A stretch of 64,000 nucleotides of DNA, from the NCBI GenBank assembly GCA_963696075.1, contig CAVOJD010000009.1, forward strand, positions 377,294-441,293, given 5' to 3'. The first letter of the stretch is position 1, and each line of letters starts with the position of its first letter. Both the position numbers and the translations under genes were made by a program. The notes under the pieces were generated by a model. It searched no databases. It was not told the DNA's origin and saw only the letters and a list, made by a program, of their open reading frames with translations. This DNA comes from CAJQQK01 sp963696075. GTDB taxonomy: Bacteria; Pseudomonadota; Alphaproteobacteria; Rhizobiales; Hyphomicrobiaceae. Positions 10,758 through 19,923 of the stretch are shown one piece after another.

Positions 10758-12215
10758 CTATTTGGCAAAGGTGAACGACTGGGCGGCCGCCATGGCATAG
10801 TCGGTGAACGGGCCGAGCCAGATGACGCCGCCGAGCATGATCAGGGCGGATGCTGCCATGACGGCAGCGGCTTTCATGCGGACGGGTTCGAACTTGTCCT
10901 TGGCCTCATCGAAGAACATGATCTTGATGATGCGAAGATAGTAATAGGCCCCAACGACACTTGCGAGAACGCCGACGACGGCAAGGGGGTAGAGCTCTGC
11001 CTCGATCGCGGCGAGGAAAACGAAATACTTCGCAAAGAAGCCGACCAGCGGCGGAATGCCTGCCAGCGAGAACATCAGGATCATCAGGGCAAAGGCCATC
11101 GGCAGGTTGGTCCGGGCGAGGCCGGCCAGCTCGTTGATGTCCTCAATGGCATCGTCACCGCGGCGCATGGACAGAATGCAGGCGAAGACGCCCAGCGTCA
11201 TGACCACATAGATGGCCATGTAGATCAGCACGGCCTGGGTGCCGGCCACGGAATTGGCGGCGAGACCGACGAGGGCAAAGCCGACGTTGGCGATCGAGGA
11301 ATAAGCCATCAGGCGTTTGATGTTGGTCTGGCCAATGGCGGCAAAGGCGCCAAGCAGCATCGAGGCGATGGCGACGAACGTGATGATCTGCTGCCACTGG
11401 GCTGCAATCTCGGGAAAGGCTCCAACGGTTGCCCGCACGACAAGGGCCATCGCGGCGACCTTGGGGGCGGTTGCAAAGAAGGCCGTTACGGGCGTTGCAG
11501 CGCCTTCATAGACGTCGGGCGTCCACATATGGAAGGGCACGGCGGAAATCTTGAATGCGAGACCGACGAGCAGGAAGACCAGGCCGAAGATCAGCCACAG
11601 GTTGGTTGCGGCATCCTCGCCTTTCGCGGCATTGGCGATGACCTGGAAGTCGGTCGAGCCGGCGAACCCGTAGATCAGGGATGAGCCATAGAGCAGCATG
11701 CCGGACGACAACGCGCCGAGAACAAAATACTTGAGGCCGGCCTCACTGGAGCGCACGGAATCGCGGCGATAGGCGGCGATGACGTAAAGCGCGAGGGACT
11801 GAAGTTCGAGACCGACGTAGAGGGCGATCAGGTCGCCGGCCGAAATCATCAGCATCATGCCGACGGTGGAGAGCAGGATGAGGACCGCATACTCGAAGCG
11901 CAGCAGGTTGCGCTGGCGGAATTCATCGAATGCCAGAATGAGCGCGACCGCGCCGCCGCCGAGGGTCAAAAGCTTCATGAAGCGGGCGAACGGGTCGTCG
12001 ACAAAGGCGCCGTTGAAGAGGCGGTTCGTCCCCTCGCCCGACCACACGAGGACGACACCGGCGGCGATCATGACGAGGATCGCAAGCCAGCCGACAAGTT
12101 CCGCATTCTCCTGCGTTTCATCGCGGAAGACGCCGAACATCAGGAGCGCCATGGCACCAACCGCGAGAATGATCTCGGGCAGGATGGGTGCATAGATAGC
12201 GAGGGCTTCGGGCAT
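10758..12215 (-). CDS. nuoN: NADH-quinone oxidoreductase subunit N
   Basis: Antiporter-like proton-pumping membrane subunit of complex I, 485 residues with about 14 membrane helices. Diagnostic blocks are YVGLELQSLALYVIAAYRR (with the conserved glutamate in TM5), SSEAGLKYFVLGALSSGMLL, KISAVPFHMWTPDVYEGA (with the TM7 lysine) and KRLMAYSSIANVGFALVG. The C-terminal part includes LAGIPPLVGFFAKYFVF. It is the last nuo gene of the operon, followed by birA. The frame is intact and the length is normal. Confidence 0.96.
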   Translation of the reverse strand: MPEALAIYAPILPEIILAVGAMALLMFGVFRDETQENAELVGWLAILVMIAAGVVLVWSGEGTNRLFNGAFVDDPFARFMKLLTLGGGAVALILAFDEFRQRNLLRFEYAVLILLSTVGMMLMISAGDLIALYVGLELQSLALYVIAAYRRDSVRSSEAGLKYFVLGALSSGMLLYGSSLIYGFAGSTDFQVIANAAKGEDAATNLWLIFGLVFLLVGLAFKISAVPFHMWTPDVYEGAATPVTAFFATAPKVAAMALVVRATVGAFPEIAAQWQQIITFVAIASMLLGAFAAIGQTNIKRLMAYSSIANVGFALVGLAANSVAGTQAVLIYMAIYVVMTLGVFACILSMRRGDDAIEDINELAGLARTNLPMAFALMILMFSLAGIPPLVGFFAKYFVFLAAIEAELYPLAVVGVLASVVGAYYYLRIIKIMFFDEAKDKFEPVRMKAAAVMAASALIMLGGVIWLGPFTDYAMAAAQSFTFAK

Positions 12216-12259
12216 CGGTTCAGGCCTTTGATGGCGCGTTCAATTCGGACACGGTGAGG

Positions 12260-13766
12260 CTATTGGACGGCAAGCGCCGTTGCCTGGCGGATGGCGGCTT
12301 CGTAGTTGGTCACGAGGTTCTTCACTGAGACCGCGGTGACATCGAGGATCGGCGAGGGATAGACGCCGAACAGGATGACGAGGAACGACCAGCGGCGCCA
12401 GGATCACGATCTCGCGCGTGTTCATGTCGGCGATGCTCATGAGCTTGGGCTTGTCGAGTTCGCCGAAGACCATGCGCCGATAGAGGTAGAGCGCGTAGGC
12501 GGCTGAGAGGATCACGCCGGTGGTCGCAAGGAAGGCGACCCAGGTGTTGACCTTGAAGGCGCCGAGCAGCGTCAGGAACTCACCGACGAAGCCGGACGTT
12601 CCGGGCAGGCCGACGTTGGCCATGGTGAAGACCATGAAGCAGAAGGCATAGATCGGCATGCGGTTCGCCAAACCGCCGTAGGCGGCGATCTCTCGTGTGT
12701 GCATGCGGTCGTAGACCACGCCGACACACAAGAACAGCGCGCCCGAGACGAGGCCGTGGCTCAACATCTGGAAGATCGCGCCGTCGACGCCCTGGGTCGT
12801 CACTGTGAAAATACCCATCGTGACGAAGCCCATGTGGGCGACGGATGAATAGGCGATCAGCTTCTTTACGTCTTCCTGGGCGAGGGCGACGAGAGAGGTG
12901 TAGATGATCGCGATGACGGACAGGGCGAAGACGAGCGGTGCCAGGTCCTGACTGGCCAATGGGAACATCGGCAGCGAAAAGCGCAGGAAGCCGTAGCCGC
13001 CCATCTTGAGGAGGATGCCGGCGAGGATCACGGAGCCGGCCGTTGGCGCCTCGACGTGGGCATCGGGCAGCCAGGTGTGCACCGGCCACATCGGCATCTT
13101 GACGGCAAACGATGCGAAGAAGGCGATCCACAGCCAGAACTGCATGTCGACGGGGAACTTGTGGTCCATCAAGGCCACGATGTCGGTTGTTCCGGCCTCA
13201 GCGTACATCGCCATCATGGCGAGCAGCATCAGCACCGAGCCAAGCAGGGTGTAGAGGAAGAACTTGTAGCTCGCATAGACCCGGCGCGGGCCGCCCCATA
13301 CGCCGATGATCAGGAACATCGGAATCAGGCCGGCCTCGAAGAACAGGTAGAACAGGAGCAGGTCGAGGGCGCAGAAGACGCCGATCATCAGCGTCTCGAG
13401 GACGAGGAACGCGATCATGTATTCGGTGACGCGCTCATTGATCGAAGACCAGCTTGCAAGAATGCAAAGCGGCATCAGAAACGCGGTCAGCACCACGAAC
13501 AGGATCGATATGCCGTCGACCCCGAGCTTGTATTTGACGGGGCCGAACCAGGCCGCTTCCTCGACGAATTGGAACTCCGGTGTCGAGGGGTCGAACAACA
13601 GCCAAAGGTAGAGCGCGACCCCGAACGTCGCCAACGTCACGTAGAAGGCGATGTGGCGCGCATTGCGGCGGCCGCTTTCGTCGTCCTTGAGGAACATGAT
13701 CCACAAGGCGCCGAACAACGGCAGGAACGTCACGATGGAGAGCAGCGGCATGCCGGCAGCGTTCAT
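12260..13766 (-). CDS. nuoM: NADH-quinone oxidoreductase subunit M, one frameshift near its end
   Basis: Antiporter-like proton-pumping subunit of complex I, about 500 residues. Visible blocks include LFYLFFEAGLIPMFLIIGVW, KMPMWPVHTWLPDAHVEAP and KKLIAYSSVAHMGFVTMG. Read straight through, the frame drifts after LAPLVV and ends at 12240 with an un-NuoM-like tail. Removing one base in plus-strand positions 12381-12388 restores LVILFGVYPSPILDVTA and a stop at 12260, matching the family. The start ATG overlaps the nuoL stop by four bases, indicating translational coupling. The break is most likely a sequence error. Confidence 0.94.
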
Positions 13767-15728
13767 TGGCCAAGCCCTCCGCCTGCAAACATAAAGTAGG
13801 CCGTGATCAGCGCGACGCCGATCATCATGGCGAACGCGTAGTGATAGACGTAGCCGGTCTGGAGACGCACGACGCGGCCGGTCACGTCCATGACGCGGGC
13901 TGCGACACCGTCCGGGCCGATCCCGTCGATGATGCGGCCATCACCGGTCTTCCAGAGGAAGCGGCCGATCGCCATTGAGGGCTTCACGAAGAGCCAATCG
14001 TAGAGTTCGTCGATGTACCACTTGTTGAGGAAGAACAGGTAGATCGGCCGGAAGGTGCGCGCCGTTGCCGCCGGCAGGCCGGGCGCCTTGATATAGAACA
14101 GCCAGGCCAGCCCCAATCCGGAGAGCATGGCGACGAACGGCGACCACGCGATCCAGGGCTCTTTCTTAACGGCCTCGTGCATGTGGTGCAGGATCTCCTT
14201 GCCGGGCAGTTCGAAGATCGCGCGCTGCCAGAAGTCCTTGTAGTGGTGGCCAATGAAGCTGTCGGCGAAGACGATGCCGGCGAGCACGGCGCCGACGGCC
14301 AGCACGTAGAGGGGGATGAGCATGACCGACGGGCTTTCGTGCGCGTGGCGGTAGACATCCGGTTCAGCGCGCGTTGGGCCATGGAAGGTCATGAACATCA
14401 GCCGCCAGGAATAGAACGATGTCATGAAGGCTGCGACGACCAGCATCCAGAAGGCATAGTTGTATGGGGTGTGGGCGGCATAGGTCGCCTCGATGATGGC
14501 GTCCTTGGAGTGGAAGCCCGCAAAGCCGCCGATCTTCGGGATTCCGACGCCGGTAAGCGCAAGCGTGCCGATCAACATCATCACCCAGGTTATGCGGATC
14601 TTGGGCGCGAGACCGCCCATGTTGCGCATGTCCTGTTCGTGGTGCATCGCGTGGATGACGGAGCCGGCGCCAAGGAACAGCAGCGCCTTGAAGAAGGCGT
14701 GGGTGAACAGGTGGAAGATGGCAACCGTGTAGGCGCCGACGCCACAGGCCACAAACATGTAGCCAAGCTGCGAGCACGTCGAATAGGCGATGACGCGCTT
14801 GATGTCGTTCTGGACGAGGCCGACGGTGGCGGCGAAGAACGCGGTGAGCGCGCCGACCGCGGTGACGACGACGAGGGCGTCGGGGGCGTATTCGAAAACG
14901 GGCGACAGGCGGGCGACCATGAAGACGCCGGCGGTGACCATGGTGGCTGCGTGGATCAGCGCTGAGACCGGGGTCGGGCCCTCCATCGCGTCCGGCAGCC
15001 AGGTGTGCAGGAGGAACTGGGCCGATTTGCCCATGGCACCCATGAACAGAAGGAGCGCGATGCAGGTCAGGATGTCGACGTCATAGCCAAGGAACGGCAT
15101 GGTCTGGCCGACCATGGTCGGCGCTTCGCGGAAAATCTGGTCGAGTTGCACCGTGTTGAAGACGGCGAACAGGGCGAAAATTCCCAGGGCGAAGCCGAAG
15201 TCACCGACACGGTTGACCACGAAGGCCTTCATGGCGGCGGCGTTGGCCGACGGCTTCTTGTACCAGAACCCGATCAGGAGATAGCTCGCGAGGCCGACGC
15301 CTTCCCAGCCGAAGAACATCTGGACGAGATTGTCCGCGGTGACGAGGGAGAGCATCGCGAAGGTGAATAGCGACAGATAGGCGAAGAACCGGGCGCGACG
15401 CCGGATCTTCATGCATGTAGCCGATCGAATAAAGGTGGACGAGGCTTGAGACCGTGGTGACGACGACCAGCATCACGGCTGTCAGCGTGTCGATGCGCAG
15501 CGACCAGGCGATCTCGAGTTCGCCGGAGGTGATCCAGTTTGCGACCGGCACCTTGATCGTTTCGTGATCGAAGCCGACGCGCCAGAAGACGAACCACGAG
15601 AGCGCTGCCGCGATGAACAGAAGGCCCGTTGTGATTATCTCGGCTGCGCGGTCAGAAATTATGCGGCCAAAGAAGCCTGCAATGATGGCGCCCAGAAGCG
15701 GCAGAAAGACGATCGCCTTGAATTCCAT
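13763..15728 (-). CDS. nuoL: NADH-quinone oxidoreductase subunit L, one frameshift
   Basis: Largest antiporter-like subunit of complex I, with the long lateral helix, about 654 residues. The N-terminal piece from 15728 carries MEFKAIVFLPLLGAIIAGFF and SLVHLYSIGYMHEDP. The frame then shifts at 15391-15403, and the rest continues in a second frame with FFAYLSLFTFAMLSLVTADN, FFGWEGVGLASYLLIGFW, FLLHTWLPDAMEGPTPVSAL and KRVIAYSTCSQLGYMF. The join falls at the expected MHxDPxRARF boundary, so one base is likely missing or extra in a GC-rich tract. The stop overlaps the nuoM start. A foreign four-helix-bundle gene lies between it and nuoK. Confidence 0.95.
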
Positions 15729-15754
15729 TATGAGACGCTCCTGGCGAGCGAATT

Positions 15755-15778
15755 GGGAGTAGTGAATAGCGAATAGTT
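15755..15778. repeat. Left flank of four-helix-bundle insert, GGGAGTAG/GTGAATAG units
   Basis: The plus strand reads GGGAGTAGTGAATAGCGAATAG just beyond the stop of the four-helix-bundle gene. The units GGGAGTAG and GTGAATAG recur, in opposite orientation, on the other side of the gene (16154-16192). The two flanks therefore form an imperfect inverted pair around the inserted gene. Confidence 0.7.
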
Positions 15779-15779
15779 G

Positions 15780-16154
15780 TCAGTCATTGGCGGAAGCCCT
15801 TCTCTGGAGCGAGCGGATCAATCCGCGGACAATCTTTCCCAGTTCGTCGCATCTTTCCAACAATTGTCGTTCCACGTTTTGGTCGAGGTAGTCGACGCGG
15901 GCTGACAAGATCAGATGCGTCTCCAATTCCTTCAGTGAACCCTGCGCCACTCTCAAGAACTGCACGAATGCGCCGGGTGTTTCCCGCCCATGCCCCTCTG
16001 CGATGTTAGCGGCGAGTGCCGAACTCGATCGTCTGATCTGTGACGCCAGACCAAACAATTCTTCCCGAGGGAATTGCTTGGTAATGGCGTAGCACTCGAC
16101 CGACAGATCCATTGCCTTTTGCCAAGCCACCAGATCCCGATACGAATCCACCAC
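15780..16154 (-). CDS. Four-helix-bundle protein (23S rRNA IVS protein-like)
   Basis: 124-residue, largely helical protein. YRDLVAWQKAMDLSVECY, GLASQIRRSSSALAANIAEG and FLRVAQGSLKELETHLIL match the four-helix-bundle family first named from 23S rRNA intervening sequences (TIGR02436 type), which is distantly related to the Avd proteins of diversity-generating retroelements. Stand-alone members have no settled function. It has no link to complex I yet sits between nuoK and nuoL on the same strand. The start is a GTG (16154 or the adjacent GTG at 16151), directly behind tandem GGGAGTA repeats that themselves supply a Shine-Dalgarno-like GGGAG. Its base use looks less GC-rich than its neighbours, suggesting transfer. 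Confidence 0.88.
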   Translation of the reverse strand: MVDSYRDLVAWQKAMDLSVECYAITKQFPREELFGLASQIRRSSSALAANIAEGHGRETPGAFVQFLRVAQGSLKELETHLILSARVDYLDQNVERQLLERCDELGKIVRGLIRSLQRRASAND

Positions 16155-16192
16155 TACTCCCTACTCCCTACTCCCTACTCCCTATTCACTCC
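16154..16192. repeat. Tandem CTACTCC heptamer array
   Basis: Four perfect copies of CTACTCC run from 16154 to 16181, followed by CTATTCACTCC. The array touches the start codon of the four-helix-bundle gene and, with the block at 15755-15778, frames that gene with inverted GGGAGTAG and GTGAATAG units. Confidence 0.85.
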
Positions 16193-16194
16193 AC

Positions 16195-16503
16195 CTAACC
16201 CTTCATCATGTTGACGTCGTCAACCGCGATCGAGCCGCGGTTGCGATAGTAGACGACGATGATCGCCAGCCCGACGGCGGCCTCGGCGGCCGCGACCGTG
16301 AGCACCATCATCGCGAAGACCTGGCCGACGAGATCGTTATTGAACGAGGAGAACGCGACGAGGTTGATGTTGACGGCAAGCAGCATCAGCTCCACCGACA
16401 TCAAAATCACGATCACGTTCTTGCGGTTGAGGAAGATACCGAAGATGCCGATCGTGAAGAGGATCGCGGCCACAGTCAGGTAATGCCCGATACCGATTTC
16501 CAT
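16195..16503 (-). CDS. nuoK: NADH-quinone oxidoreductase subunit K
   Basis: Small membrane subunit of complex I, 102 residues with three membrane helices. It reads EIGIGHYLTVAAILFTIGIF at the start, then RKNVIVILMSVELMLLAVN with the conserved glutamate of TM2, and VGLAIIVVYYRNRGSIAVDD near the end. The ATG at 16503 gives the standard NuoK start and length, so the longer upstream extension is rejected. It lies 115 bases after nuoJ, and only 2 bases separate its stop from the heptamer array that precedes nuoL. Confidence 0.96.
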   Translation of the reverse strand: MEIGIGHYLTVAAILFTIGIFGIFLNRKNVIVILMSVELMLLAVNINLVAFSSFNNDLVGQVFAMMVLTVAAAEAAVGLAIIVVYYRNRGSIAVDDVNMMKG

Positions 16504-16618
16504 GGTCACTGCCCCCCCTTGGAGCCGTATGCGCGTGGCGCAGGGCGGGTCCGGCCGGTCCGGCATGCTGCCGGGCGCGCGCCGTCCTGCTGATCGTTCG
16601 TTTGGTTCGACCGGTTTG

Positions 16619-17272
16619 TCATCGACCGCCCTCCTCGCCGGTTGGCACGATGGCCTGGCCCGGGGCGACATTGACGACCTCGATGGATGTTTCGGGGCGG
16701 CGGGCGACCTGGGCTGCAATCGACTGACGCTTGACGCCTTCCTTGTGGCGCAAGGTGAGGAGGATGGCGCCGATCATCGCGACCAGAAGGATGAGGCCTG
16801 CGACCTGGAAGAAATAGACATACTGGGTGTAGAGGATGCGGCCGAGCGCCTCGGTGTTGGTGAGGGCGTCACCTGCGGCAGGCGCCGGGGCTGCGGGTTG
16901 GCCGATGATCTGGGGCTGGAAGCTCTGGTAGCCGAGGATCAGGATCAGCTCGAACAGGACGAAGGCGCCGACGAGGGCGCCTAAGGGCGCGTTTTTGGTG
17001 AAGCCGGCCCTCAATTCGGCAAAATCGACGTCAAGCATCATGACGACGAACAGAAACAGCACGGCGACCGCGCCGACGTAGACGATGACGAGGAGCATGG
17101 CGAGGAACTCAGCACCCAGGAGGACGAAGAGGCCGGCCGCGGAGAAGAACGCGAGGATGAGGAAGAGGACCGCGTGGACGGGGTTGCGCGCGATGATCAC
17201 AAAAATTCCCGACACGATGGCCGCCGCGGAAAAGAGATAGAAGAAGATTGCCTCGAGGCCCATCACTGACAT
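16619..17272 (-). CDS. nuoJ: NADH-quinone oxidoreductase subunit J
   Basis: Membrane subunit of complex I, 217 residues with five membrane helices. Diagnostic text is FFYLFSAAAIVSGIFVIIAR, NPVHAVLFLILAFFSAAGLF and FLAMLLVIVYVGAVAVLFLF, the last including the conserved TM3 pi-bulge region. MMLDVDFAEL follows. The C-terminal tail beyond the last helix is soluble and somewhat long. Two possible starts exist, ATG at 17272 or ATG at 17263; both give a good NuoJ start. The gene order nuoJ-nuoK is standard, but two small membrane genes separate it from nuoI. Confidence 0.95.
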   Translation of the reverse strand: MSVMGLEAIFFYLFSAAAIVSGIFVIIARNPVHAVLFLILAFFSAAGLFVLLGAEFLAMLLVIVYVGAVAVLFLFVVMMLDVDFAELRAGFTKNAPLGALVGAFVLFELILILGYQSFQPQIIGQPAAPAPAAGDALTNTEALGRILYTQYVYFFQVAGLILLVAMIGAILLTLRHKEGVKRQSIAAQVARRPETSIEVVNVAPGQAIVPTGEEGGR

Positions 17273-17329
17273 TCCATTGTTGGGACGCCCTCGTGGCGCC
17301 CATCTTTATTCATCGTGTGCCGCGTGAGA

Positions 17330-17677
17330 TCACGCAGCGGCGCGCCTGCGCGCCTTTTCCCGTTCAACGGCGACCAGGTGCCGGCGCCATAGACTGCGAA
17401 CGACCCATTGGCGGTACGGCCAATAGGCACAAGCCAATCCGAGCGCAAGGCCTGCAACCGGCCCCCAGGACAAGCCGTTGAGAGCCATCGACCGGAGCGC
17501 CCAAACAACGCCTGCCACCGCGGCGATGACGAGCAGGACCTGCGCCCAGGCATGGCGCCATTCCTGTCGTCTCTGATCGGCGGCGATCTCCCCGTAGCGC
17601 GCTAGCTCCTCATCGGTCAATGAGGTAAGCAGGCCGAGCCAACCCGTCGAATTCTCTGTTTTTTCGCTCGCGCCCAC
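17330..17677 (-). CDS. Small two-helix membrane protein between nuoI and nuoJ
   Basis: I do not recognise this 115-residue protein. It has a hydrophilic N-terminus (LTDEELARYGEIAADQRRQE), two membrane segments (about 46-62, VLLVIAAVAGVVWALRS, and 69-86, GPVAGLALGLACAYWPY) and a basic C-terminus (REKARRRAAA), so both ends should be cytoplasmic. The start is GTG with a weak ribosome-binding site. It is on the operon strand, 57 bases before nuoJ. It may be an accessory factor for complex I or an unrelated passenger. Confidence 0.55.
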   Translation of the reverse strand: MGASEKTENSTGWLGLLTSLTDEELARYGEIAADQRRQEWRHAWAQVLLVIAAVAGVVWALRSMALNGLSWGPVAGLALGLACAYWPYRQWVVRSLWRRHLVAVEREKARRRAAA

Positions 17678-17761
17678 GGTCGCTTATGAAATCCTGTTTT
17701 TGTCCCACGTTTGTGGCTCACGTCGCAGCCAGTTGCTCCAATGGCCTCCGTCGGTTGGCGT

Positions 17762-17956
17762 TCAAAACGCGTAGTATCCGATGGCGTAGCCAATTAGCGG
17801 ATAAAGAACCAAATCTCCCCAACGTGATGCCCGCACGACCGGCATCGGCCTTTGTTCCTGTTGCTCGATCCATCGAATGATGGCCGGCGAAATGACGTAG
17901 AAGGAAAACACCCCAAAGGCGAGGCCGATGATGCCTCCGGTCAACGCCGGACTCAT
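17762..17956 (-). CDS. 64-residue membrane protein downstream of nuoI
   Basis: Not recognised. It is 64 residues with two likely membrane segments: GGIIGLAFGVFSFYVISPAI (about 7-26) and LVLYPLIGYAIGYYAF at the C-terminus, joined by a short charged loop (RWIEQQEQRPMP). An ATG with a GGAG ribosome-binding site at a sensible distance makes translation plausible. It begins 33 bases after the nuoI stop on the operon strand. No homologue comes to mind. Confidence 0.5.
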   Translation of the reverse strand: MSPALTGGIIGLAFGVFSFYVISPAIIRWIEQQEQRPMPVVRASRWGDLVLYPLIGYAIGYYAF

Positions 17957-17989
17957 GCCGCGCTCCGTGCCGGTTCCTTCGCCAATGAC

Positions 17990-18478
17990 TTACCTGTACT
18001 TCGCGTCGAGGGCCATGTTGGCTGCGATCTCGCGCTCCCACCGGTCGCCATTCGCCAGCAAGCGATCCTTGTTATAGAAAAGTTCCTCCCGGGTCTCGGT
18101 CGCGAATTCGAAATTCGGACCTTCAACGATCGCATCGACGGGGCAGGCTTCCTGGCATAGCCCACAATAGATGCACTTGGTCATATCGATGTCGTAGCGG
18201 GTCGTGCGCCGGGTGCCGTCGTTACGGCGGGGACCGGCCTCGATCGTGATCGCCTGCGCGGGGCAGATCGCCTCGCACAGTTTGCACGCAATGCAGCGCT
18301 CTTCGCCGTTCGGGTAACGGCGCAGCGCATGTTCACCGCGAAACCGTGGGCTCAGGGGCCCCTTCTCATGGGGATAGTTGAGCGTCTTCTTCGGCTCGAA
18401 GAAGTAGCGCATCGCCATGAAGAACGCTGACACGAACTCTGTCAGGAACAGCGACTTTATGCCTTGGGCAACGCCCAT
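17990..18478 (-). CDS. nuoI: NADH-quinone oxidoreductase subunit I
   Basis: Peripheral-arm subunit that carries clusters N6a and N6b, 162 residues. Two 4Fe-4S motifs are clear: CIACKLCEAICP and CIYCGLCQEACP. The conserved segments YFFEPKKTLNYPHEKGPLSP and FRGEHALRRYPNGEERC come before them, and the family ending EIAANMALDAKYR is present. The TYKY/NuoI assignment is unambiguous. On the minus strand it follows a 72-residue membrane protein that separates it from nuoH. Confidence 0.97.
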   Translation of the reverse strand: MGVAQGIKSLFLTEFVSAFFMAMRYFFEPKKTLNYPHEKGPLSPRFRGEHALRRYPNGEERCIACKLCEAICPAQAITIEAGPRRNDGTRRTTRYDIDMTKCIYCGLCQEACPVDAIVEGPNFEFATETREELFYNKDRLLANGDRWEREIAANMALDAKYR

Positions 18479-18503
18479 CTCGTCCTCTTTCGTTTTGCCT
18501 GGC

Positions 18504-18722
18504 TCAGCTCGAGCCGCCGACGATCATCGGTCCGACGAAGTAACCCAGCACGATGAAGAAAATGAAGTCCACCAGCGCCACCATCCGCAGGATGCCGGCG
18601 GCCTTGGACGGGTCGTCGCCGATGCCCTGGCTCTCAACGCGATTGGCGACCAGACGAATGGTAATGAACCCCATCAGCCCAACGATGAAGCCGATAAGCG
18701 CGCCGACCATGTTCGGGCTCAT
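18504..18722 (-). CDS. 72-residue two-helix membrane protein between nuoH and nuoI
   Basis: Not assigned to a named family. The 72 residues hold two membrane segments: VGALIGFIVGLMGFITIRLV at the start and ALVDFIFFIVLGYFVGPMIV near the end. A short soluble stretch lies between (NRVESQGIGDDPSKAAG). The ATG at 18722 follows a strong CAGGAGG ribosome-binding site. The start is 49 bases after nuoH and the stop 25 bases before nuoI. Good initiation signals and tight spacing argue that it is a real operon member; a role at complex I is only inferred. Confidence 0.72.
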   Translation of the reverse strand: MSPNMVGALIGFIVGLMGFITIRLVANRVESQGIGDDPSKAAGILRMVALVDFIFFIVLGYFVGPMIVGGSS

Positions 18723-18771
18723 GGGCGCCTCCTGACCGACCTTCTGTACGCGGTTCTGGGTATCATGACCA

Positions 18772-19872
18772 TCAGCTCCACGTCGGACCATAGCGCAGGA
18801 GGCCTGCGACAATCACGACCATGACCAGTGAGATCGGCAGGAACACCTTCCAGCCGAGACGCATCAGCTGGTCATAGCGATAGCGCGGCACAATCGCCTT
18901 CACCATGGCGAACATGAAGAAGACCAAGACGACCTTTGCCAGGAACCAGAAGATGCCCGGGACGAGGTTCAGGGGCCAGATATCGAGGGGAGGCAGCCAG
19001 CCGCCGAGGAAGAGAATGGTGGTCAGCGTGCACATGGTGACGATGGCGACGTACTCACCCAGCATGAAGAGCAGGTAGGGCGTCGAGGAGTATTCGACCA
19101 TGAAGCCTGCGACCAGTTCAGATTCAGCTTCCGGCAGGTCAAATGGCGGCCGATTGGTCTCGGCGAGGGCTGAAATAAAGAAGATGACGAACATCGGCAA
19201 AAGCGCCAGCCAGTACCAGTCGAGCAGCGAGGCGGGGAGCCCCGCGCCGGTGCCGAGGCCGGTCTTCTGGGCGTTGACAATGTCGGACATGTTGAGGGAG
19301 CCGACGCAGAGCAGCACGGTCACGATGACGAGGCCGATCGAGACTTCGTAGGAGACCATTTGAGCGGCCGAGCGGAGCGAACCCATGAAGGGGTATTTCG
19401 AGTTCGAGGCCCAACCGCCCATGATCACGCCGTAGACGCCCAACGACGAGATCGCGAGAATATAGAGGATGCCGACGTTCAGGTCGGAGATCACCCACTT
19501 GCCTTCCCAGATCCCAAAGAAACTGCCTTCAGAAACGGGGATTACGGCCCAGGCGGCGAGTGCGCACAGCGTGGTTGCGACGGGGGCCAGCAGGAACACC
19601 GTCTTGTCGGCGCCGGCTGGGATGATCGGCTCCTTGAGGACGAACTTCAAAAGATCGGCGAACGATTGGAGCAGACCGAACGGGCCAACCACGTTCGGAC
19701 CCTTGCGCATCTGAACCGCGGCCCAGACCTTGCGGTCGAGAAGGAGCAGGTAGGCAATGATCACCAGCAACGCAGCGATCAGGACCAGGCTCTGGATGAC
19801 CACGATCACGGCGGGCCAGCCGAAGGACCACCATACCTCGTAGAGTGTCTGCCAGATTGTCGGTTCGGTCAT
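18772..19872 (-). CDS. nuoH: NADH-quinone oxidoreductase subunit H
   Basis: Membrane subunit of complex I that forms much of the quinone-access chamber, 366 residues with eight membrane helices. Seen are LLLLDRKVWAAVQMRKGPN, GPFGLLQSFADLLKFVLKEP, SLGVYGVIMGGWASNSKYPF, ALAETNRPPFDLPEAESELV and GFMVEYSSTPYLLFMLGEY. These hold the conserved charged residues that couple quinone reduction to pumping. The frame is intact and the length normal. It lies between nuoG and the 72-residue membrane gene. Confidence 0.97.
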   Translation of the reverse strand: MTEPTIWQTLYEVWWSFGWPAVIVVIQSLVLIAALLVIIAYLLLLDRKVWAAVQMRKGPNVVGPFGLLQSFADLLKFVLKEPIIPAGADKTVFLLAPVATTLCALAAWAVIPVSEGSFFGIWEGKWVISDLNVGILYILAISSLGVYGVIMGGWASNSKYPFMGSLRSAAQMVSYEVSIGLVIVTVLLCVGSLNMSDIVNAQKTGLGTGAGLPASLLDWYWLALLPMFVIFFISALAETNRPPFDLPEAESELVAGFMVEYSSTPYLLFMLGEYVAIVTMCTLTTILFLGGWLPPLDIWPLNLVPGIFWFLAKVVLVFFMFAMVKAIVPRYRYDQLMRLGWKVFLPISLVMVVIVAGLLRYGPTWS

Positions 19873-19923
19873 GTCGTTCGGCTCATGACGGGCAATCGCT
19901 TGCCCGGGGGTCTCAGGGGGACG

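Noticed and set aside
12240..12390. NuoM tail as read, ending at 12240
   Set aside because: The tail is Arg/Pro-rich and unlike NuoM; a one-base repair gives the family-like ending and a stop at 12260.
16154..16192. Heptamer array considered as a CRISPR
   Set aside because: Units are only 7 bases and contiguous, with no spacers; no cas gene is near.
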